Source of the DNA: Serinus canaria
Lineage: Eukaryota > Chordata > Aves > Passeriformes > Fringillidae
Assembly (NCBI RefSeq): GCF_022539315.1
Contig: NC_066337.1
Coordinates: forward strand, 6,230,861-6,294,860
DNA length: 64,000 bases
Direction: 5' to 3'
The position numbers and the translations under genes were made by a program. Position 1 is the stretch's first letter. Every line of letters starts with the position of its first letter. Below the pieces are notes generated by a model. That model had not been told where the DNA came from. It did not search any database and saw nothing but the letters and a program-made list of their open reading frames with translations. Shown piece after piece: positions 1 through 9,310 of the stretch.

Positions 1-154
1 CACATGGTGAGGCTCAAACTGCTCTGACCAGCCTGTGCTCCTCCAAACACCCACTCCCAGGGAGATTTTATTTTAACCCCCAGGGAACTGCTCTGGTTTG
101 CCACATTTCTGGTATTTCTGCTGAGGTTTGTTCTCAGCCTCATGCACTCATGTG

Positions 155-410
155 CCAGTTCTGGTTGTTTGGGGTTTTTCCTGTTCTTTATCTTTCTAGA
201 GTGGTTTTTTTCTACCTCTCCATCCCGCTGCTTCTGGGGTTTTTTTAACTCAGTTTTTCATCTTTCTAGAGTGTCTTCCACATCTCCATCCAGCTACTTC
301 TGGGTTTTTTTCCCCTCTGTTCTTTCTGGAATGTTTTCTACCTCTCCATCCAGCTGTTTCTGGGGGCAGTTTTCCTCTGTTCTCTCTGGAGTGTTTTCCA
401 CATCTCTCAG
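155..410. repeat. 60-bp minisatellite upstream of ANKK1
   Basis: Near-repeats of a pyrimidine-rich unit begin at about 191, 261, 321 and 381 (spacing 70, 60, 60), each opening with TCTTTCTRGARTG and containing CCATCCAGCTRYTTCTGG. Because the period is a multiple of three, one frame stays open as a 20-residue repeat (142-528, 128 codons). I do not regard this as a gene: no recognisable domain, no splice context, and the openness follows from the period. Confidence 0.8.
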
Positions 411-542
411 GTACAATTCTGCCTGGTGGATTTCTCTGTTCCCTCTGAGCCTCACCCTGCCCCAGTCCCCACCTCCCTTTCCCCCAGGCTGTGCCAGTTC
501 CCCAGCTGAGGAATCCCACCCTCACTGAAGTCCTTTGCACCT

Positions 543-788
543 GGAATTCTTGGAGGATTTGCCCACCCAGTGCTGGATTTGAGAGGGCAGAGCTGCACAG
601 CCAGGCTGGAGCTGAGCCAGGTGTGAATATGTAGAATTCACACAGGTTTGAATTCACTGAAAGCTTTCCCTTTGCACCATTTCCCACCCGGAATTCTTGG
701 AGGTTTTGCCCACCCAGTGCTGGATTTGAGAGGGCAGAGCCACACAGCCAGGCTGGAGCTGAGCCAGGTGTGAAAAGCAGAATATGTG
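543..788. repeat. 147-bp tandem duplication in the ANKK1 5' flank
   Basis: Two copies of a segment of about 98 bp starting GGAATTCTTGGAGG lie at 543 and 690. They share nearly the whole stretch through TGAGCCAGGTGTGAA and are separated by a unique spacer, giving a 147-bp period. The second copy ends about 140 bp before the ANKK1 start codon, so it may have duplicated promoter material. Function is inference only. Confidence 0.8.
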
Positions 789-859
789 AGCAGCCACACT
801 GAGGATCCACCCCTTGGCAGGAGCTGCCAGGGCTGCCCTGGGGTGGATCCCACCTCCCC

Positions 860-884
860 GGGCAGGGCAGGGCAGGGCAGGGCA
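860..884 (+). promoter_or_regulatory. GGGCA pentamer run with G-quadruplex potential before ANKK1 ATG
   Basis: Five GGG runs separated by CA form a run of GGGCA units that ends about 48 bp before the ATG at 932. Four or more G3 tracts with 2-nt loops is the classical quadruplex pattern. It would lie in the promoter or 5' UTR of ANKK1 on the coding strand. That it folds or regulates in vivo is not shown. Confidence 0.5.
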
Positions 885-931
885 GGAGGAGCTCGGGTGC
901 CTCCCCAGCAGCGGGCAGAGCCAGCTGTGCC

Positions 932-1116
932 ATGGGCACGGAGCGGGGCGGGCTGGGCAGCCTGACCGTGTTCAGCAAGGAGGATTTTGAGGATGAGTGG
1001 CTGCGAGTGGCCAGCGGGGGCTTCGGCCACGTGTACCAGGTGAAGCACAGGAGGTGGAGGACGGTCTATGCCGTGAAGTGCTCCCCGTACCTGCTGCAGG
1101 ACTCCAGCGTGGACAG
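932..1116 (+). CDS. ANKK1: ANKK1 exon 1 (kinase N-lobe start)
   Basis: Encodes residues 1-61 plus two bases of codon 62: the start, the glycine-rich loop and the ATP-anchoring lysine K49. Donor CAG|GTAACC at 1117. A 5' UTR must precede 932, but its start cannot be placed; no clear TATA box is visible. Confidence 0.93.
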
Positions 1117-4100
1117 GTAACCCCTGCTCAGCTCTGGCCATCCCAGCTGGAGGGATTGGGGGATAAAACTCGTCAGGAAGGAGCTTCTGCTCCTTGGGAA
1201 GGGCTGAGTACCCAGAGGGAGTGGGGAATTGGAGTTCTGCCTTTCCCTGTCTGGTGTGGATGTGCAAAGGGACACGGGGAATAGAGCAGGGCTGAGCCTG
1301 GGGCTGAGGTCAGCACCTTACACACGGATTAAAGCACCTGGTGGGTGATTTACAGCTGCCACTGGGCAGTGGGGCTGAGGTGTAGCCATCAAACTGAATT
1401 AATCACCAGGTTTAGAGATGAGGGGCAGAGGATTTACAGCTGGTTTTGCTGTCCTGCTCCCGTAGCCTCCAGACATCTCTTTCCTCTCCGTGGGGCACCT
1501 GCAGCTCCTCTCTGCCTCTTGCTCTGTCTCTTCTGGGGCCCACCTTGAGTCTGGAGATGGAGCAAGGCCAGGCAATCACAACCACTGCTGATAACACATC
1601 CAATACAGGCAGAGCTGATGGAAAAACAGCAGAGTTGATGGACTCATTTAATTTAAAGTTTATTCCCTTCAATTTGGAAGGATCCTGCCTGGATAAAAAT
1701 CTCACTCTTGTGATTTCTTGTTATAGGCGACAGCTGAGTTCAGACTGAGCACTGACTGTCCTCAGTTTGCTCTGCAGATTCTACATTTGCACTTTGTTCT
1801 TGTTTTTGGGGGGAAAAGAGTCAAATAATCAATTTTAATTCTGTATCTTATCAATTGTAGTGAAATACCCGAGATTCCTCAACCCACAGGTAGGTCTCAC
1901 TGTGAGGAGCCTGGCAGAAGATTTTGCTTGGCTGAACCATTTTAGATCAATTAATGGCCTGGCCTAATTGCTGGCAGCTCAGCTGCGTTCCCAGGGTGTG
2001 CTTTTTAGAGGCACTCCTGGCCCTTTGCTGCTTGGCTGCTCCCCCAAACCCGTCGAGCAGGTCGGGAGGGGTGAGCCTTTGGAGAATTTGGAGAAACAGG
2101 TCTGCCAGAGCTGGCAGCCAGCAGCTGTGCCAGGCTTCCCCTGGGAGCAGAGTCAGCGTGCCCAGGGACAGAGCTGCAGGCACAGGAGGAGCTGCAGGAG
2201 CGGCCAAGGGGTGGCACGGAGCTGTGCCCGCTCCTGGCATCCTGCTGCCAGGGAACACCGGGAATTCCATGGCACCACGGGGTGCTCTGGGCTGGGAGCA
2301 GCCTTAAAGCTCCTCTCAGTCCTCCCTGCCCAAGCCAGGGGCACCTTCCACAGTCCAAGGCTGCTCCAGCCTGGCCTTGGACACTTCCAGGGATGGGGCA
2401 GCCGCTGGGAATTCCATGCCAGCCCCTCCCCACTCTCACAGGGAAGGATCCCTCCCCATCTAACCCTGCCCTGGGGCAGTTTAAAGCCATTTCAGCAGTG
2501 CCACAAGCACAGGGTCTCTGTCCTCACTGCTAAGGACTGAAACAAGGGCAAGATTTCATCTCTTTCCCTCTGGTGGCTGAATGAAGCACCAAATAAACCT
2601 CAGCTCACCTTGAGAAGTCACAACACCATCAATGTCAGATTTTAATCTGCAAGAAATCCCTGTGTGGCAGCATCATCATCAGCTCCAGGGGGAATTTGGG
2701 GTGAATCTTTCTGGGGTAGGCAGTGCTCGGAAAGGCTGGGTGTCACTAAGTTACTGCAGAGTTACTGGGCCTGTGAATTAACTGATGAAATTTCTTGCTC
2801 CCACTGTATTCTTTATTTTTTACTTTCAATTTTCCAGGACCAGCATGAACTGTCTAATGGAGGAGGCCAGCAAGATGGAGAAAATCAAATTCCAGCACAT
2901 TGTCACCATCTACGGGGTGTGCAACAGCCCTCTGGGGATAGTGATGGAGTACATGGCCAGGGGCTCCTTGGAGAGAATCCTCCCCACCCACAGGATGTCC
3001 TGGCAGCTGAAATTCAGGGTGATCCATGAGATGGGCTTGGCCATGAATTTCCTGCACAGCATGAGCCCTCCTCTGCTGCACTTGGACCTGAAGCCAGGGA
3101 ATGTCCTCCTGGATGGGAACATGCATGTCAAGGTAGGGCCATGGCTCTCATCAGAGCCAGGCCATTTCTGCCAGGGCCCCAGTAAATCAGGTTCTGCAGG
3201 AGCAGCCCATGAAAGAGTGACCTGGGGGTGCTCACCCAGCAGCTGCTGAGCAACCCCCACGCTGTTCTCAGCACCACACAGGGACTCTGGGCCAGCACTG
3301 GGAATTTAGGGCTCCAGCTGGACTCGGGGGCTGCAGGTTGTCAGGGTTTTGTCACGCTCCAGCTGCTCTCACCCTCTCCTGCCCCTGATCCCTGAGATGG
3401 GGAATGTCTGGGTGACAGCAGGAGGGAGAGTGTGAGCAGTTTGGGGCAGCTTCCCTGTTCCTGCTTGCAGATCTCCGACTTTGGGCTGTCCAAGTGGATG
3501 GAGCAGTCCAGCAGGATGCAGTACATCGAGAGCTCAGCTCTGAGGGGCACCCTGAGCTACATCCCCCCCGAAATGTTCCTGCAGAACAGCAAACCCCCGG
3601 GGATCAAGTACGATGTGTACAGGTGAGGGCTGGCCCTGGGCACCCAGGGGTGTCCCCAGGCTGTGACACACAGCAAGGGGAGCTGGACACTGCTTCAGTT
3701 TGTTTAAGTTCTGCTTTTCTGCCTCCTAGAACGTGGGGAACACACTGGGGTGCCCCGAGCTCAGTGGTGAGGCTGAGGGAGGGGGTTCTCTGTGGATAAT
3801 CATCATCCCAATGCACCCTCCCAGGCTGCACTGCCCCAGGAGCCATCACACCCTGTTCCCATGGAAAGGAGTGAGAGCAGAGCCCAAACAGCCAGTGCTG
3901 CTCTCTCAGCACAGTCCCTGCTGAGATTGCTTCTAAAACAATTCCAATATTGGCTTATCTGCCTCAGTGTTCAGCTTCATTTTGGTCAGGAACAGGCAGG
4001 GAAGAGATTTCAGCTTGGCTTTTGCCCTTTTGGGCGAGCAGCTTTGCAGCACATTCACACGAGCTCCATGTCCATGTCTGGAAATTCCTCAGCTCCTTGG

Positions 4101-7100
4101 CCTTTGCAGCACAGAGGGTAGAGGGAAGAGGGAAAGGAGGATTTGCAGGGCCACAGGAACTTGCAGGAGCCAAGGGCTCAAAACCCCAATGTGAATAAAG
4201 TGGAAAAAGGCACTGAGAGCCTGACTTTGCCAGGAAAGGCTCCAGGTCACTCATTCACTGCTCACACCCTTGGAGGGTGATGACCCCACGCTTAAGGGAG
4301 ATGCATGAGGCAGAACCACAGGGCATGATCCTTTTGGCCAGGGGGATGAAATCCTTCCCTCCTGAAGAACCTCCTTGCTGATCTCCCCATTCCTCCAGAA
4401 GGCAGAAGCAGTAGGTGCATCTCATGTCCAAGTGCTCACAGTCTCTCCTCTCCCGCAGCTTCGGCATCGTCATCTGGGAGGTGCTCATGCAGAAAAAGCC
4501 TTACACAGGTAAACACAAACCCTGCACCCGTGGGATGCCTGTCCCAGCCCTCTTCCCAGGCACAACACCCAGAGGGTGCTGGATTTTTCCAGGGGCCAAC
4601 ATGATGGCCATCATCGTGAAGGTGGCAGCGGGGAAGAGGCCGGGGCTGGAGCTCGTCAGGGACGACTGGCCCGGGGAGTGCCACCAGATGGTGGACCTGA
4701 TGAAGAGGTGCTGGGACCAGGACCCCAAGCAAAGGCCCAGCTTTGCAGGTGGGACTGGGGTGTGGGTCAGCCAAGGGTCAGCCCCGTGGGTTGGTAAGCA
4801 GGGTTTGTGTCCCATTTTCCCAGTGCCACCAGCGAGGTTTAGCAGCCGAGTGCCCTTCTGCTGTCACACATCCCCTCAGCCCGCCTCCCTCCCTTCCCAC
4901 CGGGGTCCTGCCTGGCTCTGGAGCTGGGGCAGCCTGCACAGCTGAACTGCTCTGCCCTGGCAGATATCCCCGTGGAGACAGACGTGCTGCTGGCTCTGAT
5001 CCAGAGCCTGGTGCAGGACCCGGAGAACGAGCGCCTGGTCAGGAAGATGTCCCACAAACCGGCCCTCTCCAGGAGCCAGCAGGTGAGCAGAACCCCCTGC
5101 GCCTCTCAGGAACCTCCTCTGAGCCTGCCCCTTGCTCTGACCAGACCTTGATGCTCCTTCCCCTCCCACAGGAGCACCTCAGCACCTTCACAGGGTGTCT
5201 GCACAGGCTGTGCCTCTGTAATTCATTTATGGGGATGAGACACCTGCAAATTAATTAACAAATGCACTAAATTATAAATAGTCAGAGAAGAAAACCCTTT
5301 TCTGGACCTGCCCAGATGAATTTGGTTTATCCTGGTGGCCTCAGTCACTAAAAGAAACTCAAGCAAACACAAAATCACAGGCTTCTGTTCACGGCACAAA
5401 TCCGAGGATGTTCCACTTTGAACAACTCTTACAGAATTTTTTTTTTTTAATACTTTGAAATCCCCATGTTTCTCTGGCTGAGAAAAAAATCAGCTTCTGG
5501 ATAGTCACGATGTAATCCCGGGTACTGGAGTAATTATGCCTAGAAAACAGGGAGAGATGGGAGATGGGAATTATTGGCGTTTAGAGGGTTTTGCCAAGCT
5601 GTGCAAGAAACCCGAGGCCTGAAGAAGAAGGGGCTTGGGGGTCCCTAAACAACAAGGAAATCATTTTGGGATGCTGCCATGCAATCAGGAAGCAGAATAT
5701 GGGTGTGTTTGGGAGCAAATGAGCACAAGGAGGAAAAGCTCATGGATATCCAGAGATCATCTTCAGGCTTCCCCATTCCTGCTCTGTCGTGATTGGCTTA
5801 GCTGAGTTTTGGGTGCAAAACCAGGATTGGATAAAAAACTCTCAAATGATAACACAAAACTGCAGAGCAGCAGCAAAGGACTTTGTGCAAATGTTACAGA
5901 ATGCAAATAAACATTGTGTTTTATCCTTTTCCTTTCCTCCTTTCTGAAAACAAGGGCGACAAAGAGGAGTTGGCCTTCCCCCGAGACACCAGGAGTGGGG
6001 GTAAGTAGGGGACTGGCTTTAGAATTGAAAATGAAAGAAGGGAAGCTATAAAAGTTGTTTGGTTTGTTGTAGAGGGATGTGGCTCATAAGGTTTTCCACG
6101 TGGGGGACATTATAAAGTTAGGAAAATTTTAAGTTAAGGAAAATGAACTATTCAGGAAATAGATACTATGAGAGAGAGGCCAAATGTCCTGGGGCATGTC
6201 TGGCCTTATTTTACATTCCTTATCTCTTAAATGACTCCATTCCATGTCGTCCTACAGAGAATCACAAGCTCTCCCTCCCTTCCTGGGAGTTTTTCACTCT
6301 TTTTCTCCCTTTAGGGAAGGACCCCCAGGAGGTTCCTCTCCCACCTCCACACGGGGAGGCTGGCAGCCCCGAGGAGCTGGGCCCCGAGGAGCTGGGCAGG
6401 GTGCAGGAGAACGGCCTGACCCTGCTGCACCTGCTGGTGCTGCAGGGCCACGCGGGCAGGGTGCGCTCGCTGCTGGGCCGCGGGGCCGGCGTCAACGGCG
6501 CGGCGGGCGGCGGCTGCACCCCGCTGCTGCTGGCCGTGCAGCGCCGGCTGCCCGAGCTCTGCGCCCTCCTCATCGAGCACGGCGCCGACGTCGACGCGGC
6601 CGACGAGGACGGCTGGAGCCCGCTGCACTTCGCGGCCCAGCACGGCGACGACCGCACCGCGCGGCTGCTGCTGGACCACCGGGCCCGCGCCGACGCCCAG
6701 GAGCGCGACGGGTGGACGCCGCTGCACCTGGCGGCGCAGAACAACTTTGAGAACGTGGCGCGGGTGCTGCTGTCCCGCCAGGCCGACCCCAACGCGCAGG
6801 AGGTGGACGGCAAGACCGCCCTGCACGTGGCCGCCTGCTTCGGGCACGTCGGCCTGGTCAAACTGCTGGCCAGCCAGGGCGCCGACCTGGAGAGGAAGCA
6901 GAAGAACCTCAGGACGCCGCTGCACGTGGCCGTGGAGAGGGGCAAGTTCAGGGTGGTGCAGTACCTGCTGAAGAACGGCATCTCCGTCAACAGCCTGGAC
7001 CAGAACCACTACAGCGCCCTGCACCTGGCCGTGGTCAGGGGCAAGTACCTGATCTGCGAGAAGCTCATCAAATACGGGGCCAACGTGGAGCTGAGGACGG

Positions 7101-7654
7101 ACAAAGGCTGGACCCCCCTGCACCTGGCCGCCTTCAAGGGGCACATCGAGATCATCCGGCTGCTGAAGGGCAGCCGCGCCCGGCTGGACGCCAAGGGCGG
7201 CATGGACTGGACGCCGCTGCACCTGGCCACGCGCTACGGGGACGAGCCCGTGGTCGGCGAGCTGCTGCGCTGCGGGGCCGACCCCAACACGGCCGAGAGG
7301 TCCCGCTGGGCCCCCCTGCACTTCGCCGTGCTCAGGGGCTCCTTCCTCAGCGTCATCAACCTCCTGGAGTGCCAGGCCGACGTCAACGCCAGGAACAAGG
7401 TGGGCCGGACCCCGCTGCACCTGGCCGTGCTCAAGGGCAACATGGCCATCATCAAGACCCTGCTGAAGGCGGGGGCCCTGCTGGACGTGGAGGACATCAC
7501 GGGGTGCACGGCACTGCAGCTGGCCGTGAGGCACCAGCGGGACAACATCGTCACCCTGCTGCAGGGCAAGGAGGCCTCGGGGAGCAAAGCTGGGAACAGG
7601 ACTCTGAACGAGGTGAAGATACCCAGGCTTATCCCAGGAAGGACAGATCTGTAA
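932..7654 (+). CDS. ANKK1: ANKK1: ankyrin repeat and kinase domain containing 1 (8 coding exons)
   Basis: Joined exons 932-1116, 2838-3132, 3471-3622, 4459-4508, 4593-4748, 4964-5082, 5955-6000 and 6315-7654 total 2343 nt, i.e. 780 residues plus TAA, close to the human 765. All introns are GT-AG and the phases match. Residues ~25-290 form a RIPK-family Ser/Thr kinase: glycine loop ASGGFG (28-33), lysine K49 in YAVKC, catalytic loop HLDLKPGN with D145, and DFG with D163. HLD replaces the common HRD, which I recall also in human ANKK1 and RIPK4. Residues ~367-760 carry twelve ankyrin repeats, all in the last exon. The start codon has a good context (GCC ATG G) and aligns with the human start. 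The kinase appears catalytically intact. Its substrate is unknown. The order ANKK1(+) then DRD2(-), tail to tail, is the vertebrate synteny. Confidence 0.96.
2300..2500 (-). mobile_element. CR1 LINE 3' fragment (reverse) in ANKK1 intron 1
   Basis: Read on the - strand, the segment follows the familiar CR1 3' region: a GATGGGGAGGGATCC-like block, GCTGCCCCATCCCTGGAAGTGTCCAAGGC-like wording, then a gap-filled approach to the end. It is 5' truncated and diverged, as most avian CR1 copies are. Non-coding. Confidence 0.7.
2838..3132 (+). CDS. ANKK1: ANKK1 exon 2 (kinase core, catalytic loop)
   Basis: Acceptor TTTTCCAG at 2830-2837 and donor AAG|GTAGGG at 3133. Covers residues 62-160, including the alpha-C segment with MEEASKM, the hinge VMEYMARGSLE and the catalytic loop with D145 and N150. 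Phase 0 at its end. Confidence 0.95.
3471..3622 (+). CDS. ANKK1: ANKK1 exon 3 (DFG and activation segment)
   Basis: Acceptor CTTGCAG ends at 3470; donor ACAG|GTGAGG at 3623. Encodes residues 161-210 with ISDFGLSKW (D163) and the P+1 region SYIPPEMF, which is closely RIPK/ANKK1-like. Ends two bases into the serine codon 211. Confidence 0.95.
4459..4508 (+). CDS. ANKK1: ANKK1 exon 4 (50-nt kinase exon)
   Basis: Short exon between CCCGCAG (ends 4458) and CACAG|GTAAAC (donor 4509). Encodes residues 211-227, the helix F segment FGIVIWEVL and QKKPYT, matching the human protein at the same splice phases. The neighbouring intron to exon 5 is only 84 nt. Confidence 0.94.
4593..4748 (+). CDS. ANKK1: ANKK1 exon 5 (kinase C-lobe)
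   Basis: Acceptor TTTTTCCAG ends at 4592; donor GCAG|GTGGGA at 4749. Encodes residues 228-279, with MVDLMKRCWDQDPKQRPSF, the conserved C-lobe subdomain XI with its RP motif. Phase 1 at both ends. Confidence 0.95.
4964..5082 (+). CDS. ANKK1: ANKK1 exon 6 (end of kinase domain, start of linker)
   Basis: Acceptor CCTGGCAG ends at 4963; donor CAG|GTGAGC at 5083. Encodes residues 280-319, including DIPVETDVLLALIQSL, which aligns with DITIETDILLSLLQS of human ANKK1, then the beginning of the variable linker. Confidence 0.92.
5955..6000 (+). CDS. ANKK1: ANKK1 exon 7 (46-nt linker exon)
   Basis: Acceptor AACAAG ends at 5954, after a pyrimidine tract (CCTTTTCCTTTCCTCC); donor GGGG|GTAAGT at 6001. 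Encodes residues 320-334 of the kinase-ankyrin linker. The phases (0 in, 1 out) are exactly those needed to join exon 6 to exon 8. The sequence is not conserved enough to confirm by homology from memory, so it rests on splice sites and frame. Confidence 0.78.
6315..7654 (+). CDS. ANKK1: ANKK1 exon 8 (all twelve ankyrin repeats, stop)
   Basis: Acceptor CTCCCTTTAG ends at 6314 and the TAA stop lies at 7652-7654. Encodes residues 335-780. Twelve tandem 33-residue repeats with the TPLHLA signature start near residues 367, 400, 433 and so on. The first part (6370-6900) is very GC- and CpG-rich compared with the flanking introns, so the exon makes its own CpG island. The tail after repeat 12 (about 25 residues, ending GRTDL) differs from the human tail. 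The frame is open upstream through intron 7 to an ATG at 6143. Confidence 0.97.
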
Positions 7655-8113
7655 ATTCACCTGCTCTGGAATCTGCAGCTTGAGCTTTCCCACATCAGCT
7701 GTGATGCCTCAAAGCACCTTGTCCTGTCCCCTGCTGATTGCAGGAAAATATTTGCCCTTTTTAAATGGAAGTTTTTAAGCGTGAACACTCAGCGAGTAAA
7801 AGAAAATGAAGTTATTTGATGACAAGTTCTTTTCCAAGCTTGTAGAACGTTTTGGCTCGGTGATCCTTTAGGCAGTGCTTTGCTCCTGAATCCTTCCTGA
7901 GCAGGGATTTATGCACCCCCTGTTCACGCAGGCAGTGCTGAAGCTGTGCACAGCACACACAGCTTTTATTGCTTTCATTCCATGTTTTCCTACAGAGAAA
8001 ATTGGTGTAAAATGGCCCTGGCACAGGTGGGAATTGAATCGTGAGATTCTCACCTGCTGCTGGCACAGCAATGTGTCAGACTCCCTGACATCTCCTTTCT
8101 GTAACAAGACTGA

Positions 8114-8119
8114 AATAAA
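8114..8119 (+). terminator. Candidate ANKK1 polyadenylation signal
   Basis: AATAAA 460 nt after the ANKK1 stop codon, followed about 25 nt later by a TGTGAG element. It is the first canonical hexamer after the stop. If used, the 3' UTR is 7655 to about 8140. Confidence 0.5.
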
Positions 8120-9029
8120 ACAAGGCAGGGAGGAAAAATCACTGTGAGTATTGAAATGGATGCACGGGGAACAGAAATTCCAGAATAATCACACAGGAGA
8201 TCTGGCTGCTTGCAGGTCAAGGTTTGAGTCGTGTCTCTGGGGGGAAATAACTCCTGGTTTCCTTCAGGAAGATGTTGCAGAGCTCGATCAGTCCTGTGAA
8301 AAACATCATCTTGGATTTGATTCCCTGGTGACAGCGAGAGCCCTGGTGTGCAGCTCTGACAGCCCTGCTGTGACTCCTGAGTCCCCAAACGTGCCTGCTG
8401 GGAGGGTGACTTGTCATGGCCTCGAGCTGGAAGAGGCTGAAATAGAAACAAACAACCCCAGCTCTGCAGGGGAGTGTTACTGCCTGAAAACGTGAGATTA
8501 AATGGGTTAAAAACAGGGTTAAAATGCCCAACCTCTACTGATGCAGGTTTCATTTTCTATTAACTTAAGGTATTGATGTGTATTGTATTCAAACCCAGTT
8601 TTTCACCGTGCTTTGGCACCAGAGCCTTTAGATTTCGTTTGAAATAAATTGTAATGAAATGATTCATTTTTAACATTTGCCATTGGTGAAGTGGGGAGCT
8701 GGGCAGGTTATGAAATGTGGTGACATTTTGGGTTGCAGGGAGTGTAAAAAATTGACGTTTTTTTATTGCAACCACCAAAAAAATCACCCCAAAATGCTTG
8801 GCATTTCCTGATTTACCTGCTCTTGATATTCCCTAATTTCATCCGAGGAGGAAAGGCCTGGCTGAAGGAATTCTTGGGAAGCTCAGACCTTGCTGTGCAG
8901 CTCCTTCCCTCAGCTGCAGATGTATTGATTCAGCAAATGTCTCCCCTGCTCGGTGTCATTTGAAATATTTACCCAGAAAAACAGAAATCCAATTGCCACA
9001 CAATTCAGCAGCTCCTTTCTGTCCCCACT

Positions 9030-9310
9030 CCGGCAGAAAAACAAAACTCAGCTCCTATGTCATGGAATGTTCTCTACAAGAGCTTAATTAAATTTATAAT
9101 GAAAATAACAGGGGATTAAGAAGACACGAGGGAAATACATTGCTCTCGCAGAGCATTCCAGAGGTGATAGAAGCAATTTGCAGAGAAAATTACCTGTTTG
9201 CTGCTCAGTTTCTATAGAAATTAAATGAGTCTTTACAAACTCTGGAAAAGTGCATTCCAGCCTCCGCTTTGTGACTGTGCAACTTGCAGCTTATTTCTAA
9301 AATTATTCGT
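9030..9310. promoter_or_regulatory. AT-rich candidate conserved non-coding element
   Basis: A repeat-free AT-rich island in GC-rich surroundings, with TTAATTAA at 9084-9091, a GATTAAG motif and several TTAAAT/AATTA cores of homeodomain type. No coding frame. Conservation cannot be tested here, so this is a candidate only. Confidence 0.3.

Larger units (their letters stand above)
1117..6314 (+). other. ANKK1 introns
   Basis: Seven introns separate the ANKK1 exons: 1117-2837, 3133-3470, 3623-4458, 4509-4592, 4749-4963, 5083-5954 and 6001-6314. The first contains a reverse CR1 end (about 2300-2500). Intron 3 (3623-4458) shows nothing recognisable. Intron 6 contains an AATAAA hexamer at 5906-5911. 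No other gene is seen in them. Confidence 0.85.

Noticed and set aside
142..528. 128-codon open frame before ANKK1
   Set aside because: 60-bp period repeat keeps the frame open; no similarity to TTC12, the upstream neighbour in mammals.
6311..7693. 460-codon - strand open frame opposite ANKK1 exon 8
   Set aside because: Antisense shadow of the GC-rich ankyrin exon.
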